Both the position numbers and the translations under genes were made by a program. Of a DNA stretch of 64,000 nucleotides, positions 27,133 through 34,731 are shown in pieces. The first letter of the stretch is position 1; each line of letters starts with the position of its first letter. Under the pieces are notes generated by a model. The model saw only the letters and a program-made list of their open reading frames with translations. It was not told where the DNA came from and searched no databases. The stretch covers positions 434,001-498,000 of the forward strand of contig CAWAMD010000005.1 of assembly GCA_963783045.1 (NCBI GenBank), in the 5' to 3' direction. Origin of the DNA: CAWAMD01 sp963783045. GTDB lineage: Bacteria; Actinomycetota; Nitriliruptoria; Nitriliruptorales; Nitriliruptoraceae.

Positions 27133-27321
27133 TCCTGGATCTGCGGCACGTCGTCGTGAGACCACGACCGTCGGCGGGTCGACCGCACGGCGTGCGCTCA
27201 GCGGGGGTGCGGGTCGCGGGACATGCCTCGGCCGCGACCTCGAGACGGGCGGTAGTCGACGGGCGGCCCACCCGAGCGGATCACGGCCTGCTCGAACTCC
27301 CGCGAGCGGGCTGTCGACGTG

Positions 27322-27339
27322 GAGACGCGGTGGCGTCTC
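27322..27339 (+). promoter_or_regulatory. Inverted repeat upstream of the alpha/beta hydrolase gene
   Basis: GAGACGC and GCGTCTC flank a four-base GGTG loop, 21 bases before the ATG at 27361. The 228-base region between pup and this gene holds nothing else recognisable. Operator or leader hairpin; weak evidence. Confidence 0.25.
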
Positions 27340-27360
27340 GACGGCTACATTCGCTCGCCC

Positions 27361-28062
27361 ATGGAGAGTGCGCCGATCGTCCTCGTTCCTGGCTTCTGGC
27401 TGGGCGCTTGGGCGTGGGAAGAGGTCGCTCAGCGGCTGCGCTCCGACGGCCACGAGGTGCAGGCACTGACCCTGCCCGGCCTGGGGTCGGTCGACGCGGA
27501 CCGATCGAGGGTCACCTTCGCTGATCACGTGGAGGCCATCGCCCAAGCGGTCCAGTCCCCGGGTCGTCCGGTCGTGCTGGCCGTTCACTCCGGTGCGGGA
27601 GCGCCAGGCCACGAGGTCGTCGACCGAGTGCCCGGGTCGATCGCCGCGATGGTCTACGTCGACACGGGCGCGGCCGTCGGGGCGCTGAACCCGGAGTTCA
27701 CCGGCGTGGAGTGGCCGTTACCGACGGCCGAGGAACTCGCGGCCGAGGAGAACCTCGACGGGCTGACCGACGAGCAGCTCACCGCGTTCCGGGAGCGGGC
27801 GGTACCGCAGCCCGGGGCCGCGCTGCGTGAAGCACCGACCTTGACCAACGCTGCTCGCCTCAACGTCCCGACGACGGTCATCTGCACCGGGTTCTCGTCC
27901 GACGAGTACCGCTCGCTCGTCGAGCAGGGGTATGCGTTCTTGGCCGGCCTCGCCGTCCTGAGAAACCTCACCTACATCGATCTGCCCACGAGTCACTGGC
28001 CGATGTGGTCGCGTCCCGAGGACCTTGCCGATATCCTTGGCGACGTCGCCCGACGCGCCTGA
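27361..28062 (+). CDS. Alpha/beta-fold hydrolase
   Basis: 233 residues. The N-terminal strand IVLVPGFWLGAWAWEEVAQRL is typical of esterase-like alpha/beta hydrolases. The presumed nucleophile lies in LAVHSGAGAPG, where the usual G-x-S-x-G elbow is changed to H-S-G-A-G. The catalytic His is probably that in PTSHWPMW near the C-terminus, and an Asp would lie before it. It is cytoplasmic, of unknown substrate. First gene of the block that separates pup from prcB. The ATG at 27361 starts right at the fold; no strong ribosome site is seen. Confidence 0.7.
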   Translation: MESAPIVLVPGFWLGAWAWEEVAQRLRSDGHEVQALTLPGLGSVDADRSRVTFADHVEAIAQAVQSPGRPVVLAVHSGAGAPGHEVVDRVPGSIAAMVYVDTGAAVGALNPEFTGVEWPLPTAEELAAEENLDGLTDEQLTAFRERAVPQPGAALREAPTLTNAARLNVPTTVICTGFSSDEYRSLVEQGYAFLAGLAVLRNLTYIDLPTSHWPMWSRPEDLADILGDVARRA

Positions 28063-28363
28063 CCGGCCTGCACGTCAGGGGCTCTCCACGGGCCCGTCTT
28101 CGTCGTCGCGTCCCCGGAACACAGGCGTCCCCGGAACACAGGCGTCGCCGGCACCGATACGTGCGGCTGGACCCGTTGAGGTGGCCACACAGGGATGGGT
28201 GCGCAGGGTGTGGACAACCGCTGACTCGCCGTCACCCGCGGACGACCAGGCGCGAGAAAGCGCTTCCGCAGAAGCGCCCGTGCCACCGTCAGCTGCCGTG
28301 GCCCGCATCGGCCGGGGCGGCGTCGACCTGCAGTGGGCGACGAGCTGAGGTCGCGGTCGCGGG
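28063..28363. other. Non-coding spacer with tandem repeat and gene-end remnant
   Basis: This stretch has no intact gene. It holds a 17-base tandem duplication (28111-28127 and 28128-28144, unit beginning TCCCCGGAACACAGG). At 28288-28328 it holds a minus-strand copy of the last codons of a CopC-CopD-type gene (P-A-D-A-G-H-G-S-stop), 39 of 41 bases identical to the end of the gene at 34732. Confidence 0.6.
28288..28328 (-). repeat. Remnant duplicate of the 3' end of a CopC-CopD gene
   Basis: These 41 bases match 34731-34771 with two differences by eye, and both copies read on the minus strand into the same stop. Only the C-terminal dozen codons are recognisable, so this is a leftover of deletion or recombination next to arr. 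Confidence 0.5.
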
Positions 28364-28873
28364 TCAGTCCAGGATGACATCCCGTCCCTGGTCCCGGAGC
28401 CGCGCGATGTTGTCGAGCATGGCCTGCAGCACCGCTGGTGCGTGACCCTCCCAGTCCGTCACCTCGTCCACGATGCGCATCGGGTGCCGGGTCCGGTAGG
28501 AGCGCGTGACGTTGCCCGGGAACCTCTTGTTCGTGACGTTGGGATCGTCCTCGAAGGGGCCGGTGGGTTCGACGACGTAGACGCGCCCGCGTTCCTCGCT
28601 CCCTGCGAGGGCCGTGGCCAGCTCGGCTCCCCAGACGGCCGGTTCGAGGAGCGCCGCGAAGTAGACGTGGTTGGAGACGCGATCGTCCTGGTAGTTGGAG
28701 GGATGGCCGGGGACGAGCTGGTCGCCGATCTCGAAGACCTGCCTGGTGCCGTGGAAGAACGGGCCCTCGACGAGACCGCAGTTGTCGAGCGTCACAGGGA
28801 CGTGGGCATGGTCGCGCGACTCCAGGATCGACTCGGCGATGGACGTGGTGGCGTCGACGCGTTCTTCGTCCAT
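28364..28873 (-). CDS. arr: NAD+--rifampin ADP-ribosyltransferase Arr
   Basis: 169 residues. The core is plainly Arr: GPFFHGTRQVFEIGDQL, SNHVYFAALLEPAVWGAELA, RVYVVEPTGPFEDDPNVTNKRFPGN and SYRTRHPMRIV. Arr transfers ADP-ribose from NAD+ to rifamycins and inactivates them. The middle looks especially close to the integron-borne Arr-2 type. About 25 extra N-terminal residues precede the usual start; the ATG at 28873 is chosen because GGGAG lies upstream and no later ATG exists. It is divergent from a TetR gene 87 bases away, so expression is probably repressor-controlled. Confidence 0.9.
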   Translation of the reverse strand: MDEERVDATTSIAESILESRDHAHVPVTLDNCGLVEGPFFHGTRQVFEIGDQLVPGHPSNYQDDRVSNHVYFAALLEPAVWGAELATALAGSEERGRVYVVEPTGPFEDDPNVTNKRFPGNVTRSYRTRHPMRIVDEVTDWEGHAPAVLQAMLDNIARLRDQGRDVILD

Positions 28874-28910
28874 ACACGGCGCTCCCACACGTGGCCCCAG
28901 TAGCGTAGAT

Positions 28911-28925
28911 GGAGGAATATACTCC
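28911..28925. promoter_or_regulatory. Candidate operator/promoter between arr and tetR
   Basis: GGAG and CTCC flank a seven-base A/T-rich GAATATA. The embedded TATACT (28918-28923) could be the -10 of the TetR gene, which starts 37 bases on. Placement in an 87-base divergent region is what a TetR operator would require. Confidence 0.4.
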
Positions 28926-28960
28926 GCTTTCGGTCATCATGTGGATGCAGGAGATGCGGG

Positions 28961-29512
28961 ATGCGAGCCGACGCTCGACGCAACCGGCAGCGTCTGCTCG
29001 ACGCCGCCGTCGAGCTGATCCTCGAGATGGGCGGCGAACCGTCCAGGGACGCAGTCGCCCGACGAGCGGCGCTCGGTATCGGCACGCTGTACCGGCACTT
29101 CCCGGACCAGCAGTCGCTTCTGCGCGCGGTGGTGCTGAACGTGCTCGACCGAACGATCGACCGCGGTGAGGCCGCGCTTGCAGAGTCAGCCGACGGTGCG
29201 CAGGCATTGCGCCGCTACCTGCACGACAGCATCGACACGGGCCTCGGCGTGGTCAACATCGTCTATCCGATGCTCACCAACACGGACTGGCCTGATCGAC
29301 GTGCGGCCGCCGGGAAGGTGCTCGAGCGACTGATTGACGCAGCCCGCCGTGACGGAGCCGTCGGCGAGGATGTCAACGCCCGCGACATCGCAATGGCATC
29401 GATCCGATTCTGCCGACCACTTGGGATCGGTCTTGACCCTGCCGACGAGCGAACGATCGCCCATCAGCACCTCGACAGCTACCTCGACGGAGTCGCAGCC
29501 AATGCGACATGA
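28961..29512 (+). CDS. TetR family transcriptional regulator
   Basis: 183 residues. The N-terminal helix-turn-helix is clear: RQRLLDAAVELILEMGG followed by RDAVARRAALGIGTLYRHFPDQQSLLRAV. The C-terminal ligand domain is variable. AGGAG precedes the ATG. It is transcribed away from arr, with a possible operator at 28911-28925, so it may control arr and itself. Several regulators of this type use their ligand domain to sense the drug or metabolite handled by the neighbouring gene; that is inference here. Confidence 0.85.
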   Translation: MRADARRNRQRLLDAAVELILEMGGEPSRDAVARRAALGIGTLYRHFPDQQSLLRAVVLNVLDRTIDRGEAALAESADGAQALRRYLHDSIDTGLGVVNIVYPMLTNTDWPDRRAAAGKVLERLIDAARRDGAVGEDVNARDIAMASIRFCRPLGIGLDPADERTIAHQHLDSYLDGVAANAT

Positions 29513-29725
29513 CCTCACGGGGTCGCGATGGCATTCTCCCCGCGGACGTTGAGCGTCGACGATCGCCGCGTCGCTGCGTCGTGGGCGGCCGACTGCGCAC
29601 GCCCGCTGCAGCGGGTCGACCGCACACCCGCGTCCCTATCGCAGCGGCGACCGATGAGCGAGATGCCGCTTCCTCGTCTACCTCCCCGATGACGACTCGT
29701 GCACTGCCGTCGAGGAGACGACCCG
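29513..29725. other. Intergenic region without recognised features
   Basis: 213 bases between tetR and the next alpha/beta hydrolase. No hairpin or promoter hexamer pair was seen apart from GAGGAG at 29711, the ribosome site of the downstream gene. Confidence 0.4.
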
Positions 29726-30568
29726 ATGACCACCGTGAACACCAACGGGGTCTGCCTGGGCATCGAGTCCTTCGGGGACGACGCCGACCCACTCGTTCTG
29801 CTGGTGGGCGGGACGACGATGCTCTCCTGGCCCCACGCGCTGTGTGAGCGCCTCGCCGCTGGAGGGCGACGCGTGGTGCGCTACGACCTGCGCGACAGCG
29901 GCGAGTCGACGACGGCGGACCCGGAGGCTCCCGCCTACACCCTCCGCGACCTGGCGGCCGACGCAGCGGCGCTCGCTGACACGCTCGGGGGCGTGCCTGC
30001 GCACCTTGCGGGGATCGGGGTCGGCGGGATGGTCGCCCAGGTGGCCGCCCTTGACCATCCGGGCTCGTTCTCGGCGCTCACCCTGGTCGGAACGCGCCCA
30101 GTTCCGCCGGGCCGGACCGACGATGACCTGCCCGACCACGACCAGGCGACGATGCGCCGGCTGTTCGCGCATCCGATGCCCGACTGGAGCGATCGCGATG
30201 CCGTGGCGGCGTTCGCCGCCGCCCGCGCGACGATCCTCGGTGACGACCCGGTCGCGGCCCGCCAGGTGGCCGCCCGCATCTGGGACCGCACGCCCGGCAC
30301 GCAACCCCCGGTCCAGATGGCCAACCAGATGGGCATGGTGTTCTCCACGCTGGACTGCAACCCGCACTGGCGCGAACGCCTCCCGGAGATCGAGGTCCCC
30401 ACACTCGTCGTCCACGGCCGCCGCGACCCGTTCTTCCCCGTCGCCAACGGCGAGGCCATCGCCCGGGCGATTCCCGGAGCTCGGCTGCTCGTCCTCGACG
30501 ACGCCGCCACCGCGATCCCGGTCACGGCAGCCAGCGAGGTTGCCGAGGCGATGCTCGAAGCCGGATAG
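29726..30568 (+). CDS. RdmC-like alpha/beta-hydrolase-fold protein lacking the Ser nucleophile
   Basis: 280 residues resembling aclacinomycin methylesterase-type hydrolases (DPLVLLVGGTTMLSWP, RRVVRYDLRDSGESTT). The nucleophile elbow that should read G-x-S-x-G is GIGVGG, so the Ser is Gly. Near the C-terminus, where a G-M-G-H motif should carry the catalytic His, the sequence is LDDAATAIP. The charged-acid loop VVHGRRDPFFPV is kept. The fold is intact and the frame open, so it is more likely a conserved non-hydrolytic member than a decayed gene. GAGGAG lies nine bases before the ATG. Confidence 0.75.
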   Translation: MTTVNTNGVCLGIESFGDDADPLVLLVGGTTMLSWPHALCERLAAGGRRVVRYDLRDSGESTTADPEAPAYTLRDLAADAAALADTLGGVPAHLAGIGVGGMVAQVAALDHPGSFSALTLVGTRPVPPGRTDDDLPDHDQATMRRLFAHPMPDWSDRDAVAAFAAARATILGDDPVAARQVAARIWDRTPGTQPPVQMANQMGMVFSTLDCNPHWRERLPEIEVPTLVVHGRRDPFFPVANGEAIARAIPGARLLVLDDAATAIPVTAASEVAEAMLEAG

Positions 30569-30725
30569 ACAACGTCCTGGCGGCCTGCCCGGTCGGAAGC
30601 CGACGCTCCCACCGATCCCCCCGGAAGCGCTCAGAGCAATCGGACGCGGCATTGTGAGCGGGAGGCACATCCACGCTCTCAGGTACCTCGACGAGCCCGG
30701 GACCGAACGGACCCGCCGGTTCAGG

Positions 30726-31298
30726 TCACCGTTCTCGGGTGGCTGAGGGGCGGGTTGCGACCGAGCGCCGGTGCTCGTCGAGGCTTGCGAGAACGGCGGC
30801 GTGTGCCTGGTCCGGGGTGGTGACGCCGAGCAGGACGTGGTTGGCGAGTCCCTCGGCATGGGCGACCAGGCGTGCTGCGAGGGCCACCGGATAGGCGCCG
30901 GGATTGATGAGCCCTTGCTGTTGCTCGCGCTGTAACGCGTCGCCAAGTCGGCGGTGCAGTTCCGTGTACTCGGATCGAAGCCGTGCGGCGATGCGCTCGT
31001 CGGTGAGGCCGCGGGCGATGAAGGACTGTCGCACGCGCAGGTGGGTCCAGGAGAAAGGGTCGTGGGGGAGCAGCTGGGTGAGCACCACGACGAGGGTGTC
31101 GTGGGCCGGCGCGTGGTCGGGATCGCCGCCGAGCAGTTCGGCGATGCGGGCACTGCTCCGCTCGTTGGCCCGGTCGAACCCTGCCTCGAGGAGGCGCTCC
31201 TTGGACGGGAAGTAGTGCTGGACCCGGCCCAGTGACACCGATGCCTGTGCGGCTACGGCCCGCATCGAGGCGGCCGGCAGACCGTGCTCGGCGACCAC
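30726..31298 (-). CDS. TetR family regulator (start codon unclear)
   Basis: From the first standard start, a GTG at 31298, 190 residues. This begins inside the first helix of the DNA-binding domain. The upstream in-frame codons (to a TAG near 31398) continue the family pattern (RSAIADAFLD) but contain no ATG, GTG, TTG or CTG. An ATC at 31373 sits five bases after GGAGG and would add 25 residues and give a complete TetR N-terminus. The rest is normal: MRAVAAQASVSLGRVQHYFPSKERLL, then a helical ligand domain. It is divergent from an MFS exporter with a perfect dyad between them, so it probably represses both. Confidence 0.8.
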   Translation of the reverse strand: MVAEHGLPAASMRAVAAQASVSLGRVQHYFPSKERLLEAGFDRANERSSARIAELLGGDPDHAPAHDTLVVVLTQLLPHDPFSWTHLRVRQSFIARGLTDERIAARLRSEYTELHRRLGDALQREQQQGLINPGAYPVALAARLVAHAEGLANHVLLGVTTPDQAHAAVLASLDEHRRSVATRPSATRER

Positions 31299-31414
31299 GT
31301 CGAGGAAGGCGTCCGCGATGGCGGAACGCTGCTCGTCGTGTGTCGCTCCGACCCCGCGTCGACGTGTCGTGATGGAGGCCTCCGTGTCCGGGACACCGGT
31401 AGGCTACCCTCCCT

Positions 31415-31430
31415 CAATACATCTGTATTG
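31415..31430. promoter_or_regulatory. TetR-type operator between the regulator and MFS gene
   Basis: CAATACA and TGTATTG are exact inverted repeats separated by TC. This A/T-rich dyad stands out in G+C-rich DNA. It lies between the divergent TetR and MFS genes, 26 bases before the MFS GTG, where a bound repressor would block both promoters. Confidence 0.7.
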
Positions 31431-31455
31431 CTTTGCTTATGGTGATCGGACCACC

Positions 31456-32676
31456 GTGGGGAATCGGATCGCGGAGCTCGTCGCCCCGTTGCGCCGAACT
31501 CGACTGCGACGGCTGGTCGGGGCGTTCCTGGTCAACGAGCTCGGCGACGGGATCGCCGTGGTCGTGCTGCCTCTGCTCGTGTTCGACACGACCGGGTCAG
31601 GAGCCCTCACCGGCTTCACGTTCGCTGCCGTGCGCGCGGCCGGTGTCGTCGGGCGCCCGATCGGCGGGCTGCTGGCCGACCGGCTCGACCGCATCAAGGT
31701 CCTGCGCGCCACCTTCGCCATTCGCGGTGGGCTGCTGACCCTCGGCCTGCTGGCACGAGCCGACGGCGCGCTAGCCGCGTGTCTGGTGCTCACGGCGTTC
31801 GTCGGCACGGTCGACAACCCATCCGGCGAGGCAGCGATCCGTGAGGGCGCCGACGATCAGGCGCAGCAGGTGGCGACCATCCGCAAGGTTGCGCGTGCCC
31901 TGTCGGGCGTGGTCGGGCTGAGCGCGGGCGGCCTGCTCGTCGGGGCGGTCGGGGCCGAGGTCGCCGTCGCCGTCGACGTCGGCTCCTACGTCGCCGCGCT
32001 CGTGCTGCTGCCACCCACCCTGGCCCCGGTCGCAGGTGCAGGTCAGGCGAAGCCACGTGCGGGTTGGGCCGCGGCCGCCCGAAGGGCCGTGGCGGCGAGC
32101 CTGACGGACGGACGCGAGGGCGTGCGGCACGTGCGCCGTCACGCCGACCTGCGCGTGATCGCGGCGATGACCGCACTGTCCGCCGGCGTGGTGACCGCCC
32201 TGCTGACCGTCGCCGTCGTCTGGCTCGACGAGCTCCCCGGCGCCCCTGCGGGCGCCTACGGCATCGCCCTTGCCGGCTACTCGGTCGGCGCCATCCTCGG
32301 CCTGCTCGCCGCAGGCGTCATCGCCTGGCAGGTCAGCGTGCCCACCCTGGCGACCCGAACTCTCCTGGTCGCCGGCGTCGCCTGCGCGGCCGGCGCAGCC
32401 GGCTCCGACTGGCGGGTCCTCGCTGCCTCCTGGGTGGTCTGGGGCATTGCCTGGGGACCGTTCGACGTGTGGGGCGACGCGCGCCTCCAGAACCTCACCC
32501 CGGACCGGCTGCTCGGACGTGTCTACGGAGGTATTGGGACCCTGGCCGCTCTCGCGCAGGTGATCGGCGGTGTCACGGCCGGCGTGCTCGCCGACACGAC
32601 CGATCCACGCACGCTCATCGTCACCCTCGGGATGATCTTCCTCGTCGCCGCCCTCTGGACCGCTAGCCGCCACTGA
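31456..32676 (+). CDS. MFS transporter
   Basis: 406 residues with about twelve hydrophobic segments. The cytoplasmic loop GLLADRLDRIKVLRATFAIRGG after helix 3 is the MFS motif A region (G-x-L-x-D-R). The second half repeats the pattern after a basic central loop (about 200-225). It is a drug/proton antiporter-like exporter of unknown substrate. The GTG at 31456 is chosen because an earlier in-frame ATG would run through the operator and the promoter region. Divergent TetR control makes an inducible efflux pump the likely reading. Confidence 0.85.
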   Translation: MGNRIAELVAPLRRTRLRRLVGAFLVNELGDGIAVVVLPLLVFDTTGSGALTGFTFAAVRAAGVVGRPIGGLLADRLDRIKVLRATFAIRGGLLTLGLLARADGALAACLVLTAFVGTVDNPSGEAAIREGADDQAQQVATIRKVARALSGVVGLSAGGLLVGAVGAEVAVAVDVGSYVAALVLLPPTLAPVAGAGQAKPRAGWAAAARRAVAASLTDGREGVRHVRRHADLRVIAAMTALSAGVVTALLTVAVVWLDELPGAPAGAYGIALAGYSVGAILGLLAAGVIAWQVSVPTLATRTLLVAGVACAAGAAGSDWRVLAASWVVWGIAWGPFDVWGDARLQNLTPDRLLGRVYGGIGTLAALAQVIGGVTAGVLADTTDPRTLIVTLGMIFLVAALWTASRH

Positions 32677-32770
32677 CACACGAACACACGGCGCCTGCCG
32701 CGGGCCGCGGCGGTGAGCTCCGCCACCCCGGCGGCGTGCAGTCCGAGCGCCGCCGCGTCGGTGCGGAAGG

Positions 32771-34429
32771 TCAGGCCCATGGCACGTCCGGCGAGGGGGA
32801 TCGGGGTGGCTCGGCGACGACCTCACCGCCCACCCAGGTGCGACGAACCCTCGTCGACGGGGCGAGCGGTGGGCCGTCGAGCTCGGTCAGGTCGGCGAGC
32901 GCCCCGTCGACGATCTGCCCCGGGTGGGGGTCGACGTCGGTGGGCGTGCGACCCAGCGCGGCGTGGGCGTCGACCGTCATCGCGGCGATCGCGATGTCGA
33001 GGTCGAGGGCCTCGTCCGCGTCGAGGACCCTGCCTGCGAGATCCCGACGTTCGACGGCGGCGCGGAGGATCCGCAGCGGGTCGAGTGGTCCGCACGGATG
33101 GTCGCTGGAGAGGACGAGGCCAGCACCCGCGTCGCGGAGGCTGCGCAGTGGAAGAGCGATCAGGTGGCGCTCGACGCCCTGGCCTCGCAGCAGCCTGCCG
33201 AAGCCGTCCACGAAGGCCGGTTGCGTGGCCACGAACGCGCCGGCGGCCGCAAGTGCCGCACACGCCGCCGGATCACCGATGACCGCATGTTCGACGACCA
33301 GCGGTGGGAACCCCAACCGCTGCGCGACGGTCGTCGCCTGCACGACGGCGGCGTTGCCGAGCGCGTGCAGGCGCAGACGGTGCCCGTCCTCCGTGGCGTC
33401 CTCGAGCGCCGCCACGAGATCACCGTCGGTCGCGCGCCGATGGTCGAGCAGCACCCGCGTGCGATCGTCGATCCGGACCGGCGAGCCGAGCAGCTCGCGG
33501 ACCGCGGCTCGATCCCGGCGTCGCATGCCGTCGACCAGCCCGAAGATCCCTGCTCGCACGACCATCGCGGCTGGCGCCCGGACGGCGCACCGATGCGCTG
33601 CGTCCAGCCAGACCTTCGTCGAGGCCGGTGCGTCTCCGCCCGGCTCGCCCGGCTCACCGACCACCTGCCCGGCCAGCGAGGGCGACCACGACCGTCGCAG
33701 CGGTGTCGCGCACCGGGCCAGCACGTCCGCACCGTCGACGCGGATGCCGGGCTCGTGGATCCGCACCAGTCCGAGGTCCAGGTGACGCTGGGCCTCTTCG
33801 GCCACCAGTGCATCGAGATCCACCCCCGCCGCTGCGAGGTCCGCGACCGCCCGCCGCCAGCAACGCCCCATGGCCGCCTCCCAGACCCGGCCCGTCGGGT
33901 GGCCGCGGTGTCGCGACACGTCGTGTGGCGGGACCGCCCCCGGGCTGAGCACGCCGCCACGGTCCATGGCAGCCGGCGAGGCGAGGCCCCGGTGCAGCGT
34001 CACGTCCACGACGAGGACGGGGCGACCACCGGCCGCCTCGGCCAGCGCCTCGGCCGTCGGGGCCGGCCCCGACCAGACATCGAGGTCCAGGCCCGTGCCG
34101 AGAACCCAGGCGTCCTCTGGAAGTGCGGCAGCGCGACGTCGCACGGCCGCAAGTGCCTCACCGGACGTCCGCCACGCCGACGCATCGAGCGCGACGGCCG
34201 ACCATGCGGCGACGGTCAGGTGGCTGTGGATGTCGACGAGGCCCGGAAGGACGTGACCCCCTGCGAGATCGATATGCGTCGCGTCCGCGACGACCGGGGC
34301 CGGTCCCGTCCCGACGTCGGTCACCCGGTCGCCGACGATGACCAGCCAGTCCCCGCGTGGCTCGGGCCGGGAGCCCATCCACACGGTTCCACCACGCAGG
34401 ACGACGGCGGTCTCGGCCCGGGCGCTCAC
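32771..34429 (-). CDS. Amidohydrolase family protein (YtcJ-like)
   Basis: 552 residues. An N-terminal composite domain precedes GGHVLPGLVDIHSHL, whose H-x-H binds metal. LRLHALGNAA, PLVVEHAVI and the Asp of VLSSDHPC complete the amidohydrolase site. C-terminal LTELDGPPLA and WVGGEVV return to the composite beta-sandwich. YtcJ-like enzymes hydrolyse amide or cyclic amide bonds; the substrate is unknown. The GTG start at 34429 overlaps the stop of a short upstream reading frame (34426-34548) that looks like amine-oxidase debris. Confidence 0.8.
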   Translation of the reverse strand: MSARAETAVVLRGGTVWMGSRPEPRGDWLVIVGDRVTDVGTGPAPVVADATHIDLAGGHVLPGLVDIHSHLTVAAWSAVALDASAWRTSGEALAAVRRRAAALPEDAWVLGTGLDLDVWSGPAPTAEALAEAAGGRPVLVVDVTLHRGLASPAAMDRGGVLSPGAVPPHDVSRHRGHPTGRVWEAAMGRCWRRAVADLAAAGVDLDALVAEEAQRHLDLGLVRIHEPGIRVDGADVLARCATPLRRSWSPSLAGQVVGEPGEPGGDAPASTKVWLDAAHRCAVRAPAAMVVRAGIFGLVDGMRRRDRAAVRELLGSPVRIDDRTRVLLDHRRATDGDLVAALEDATEDGHRLRLHALGNAAVVQATTVAQRLGFPPLVVEHAVIGDPAACAALAAAGAFVATQPAFVDGFGRLLRGQGVERHLIALPLRSLRDAGAGLVLSSDHPCGPLDPLRILRAAVERRDLAGRVLDADEALDLDIAIAAMTVDAHAALGRTPTDVDPHPGQIVDGALADLTELDGPPLAPSTRVRRTWVGGEVVAEPPRSPSPDVPWA

Positions 34430-34548
34430 CGGCGCGCCCGGGCGTCCGTAGACGATTCGAGGCCGAGCTCATCGACCAGCGCACGCATCCGCGACTGCGT
34501 CGGACCGAGCCACTGCTCACCGGTCACCACGGCGTCACGATCGGACAT
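34426..34548 (-). pseudogene. Possible remnant of a flavin amine oxidase gene
   Basis: A 40-codon frame whose segment TGEQWLGPTQSRMRALVDELGLES resembles the stretch following the FAD-binding N-terminus in monoamine/putrescine oxidases, where a G-x-Q-W-x-G-P-T-Q motif is conserved. Neither the Rossmann start nor the rest of a 450-residue enzyme is present. Its TGA overlaps the GTG of the amidohydrolase gene, so it may survive only as a leader. The remaining bases 34549-34731 show nothing recognisable. Confidence 0.4.
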
Positions 34549-34731
34549 GCGGACATGCGGCCTCCACGTGCACCGACATCATGGGTCGATCAACCTACGC
34601 GACCGTCTCGCGGGCCACGACACGGGCCGAACAGGGGCGTGGTGGCCGTCGCGACACGTGGCCAGCTCGGCTACTCCGGTGGCAGGCGTACGGTCAATCC
34701 ACGAACGGCCTCGGAAGCCCCTGTTCCGCAG

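Noticed and set aside
28111..28144. Tandem 17-base repeat as a regulatory iteron
   Set aside because: Only two units, no promoter context and no dyad symmetry; more likely replication slippage.
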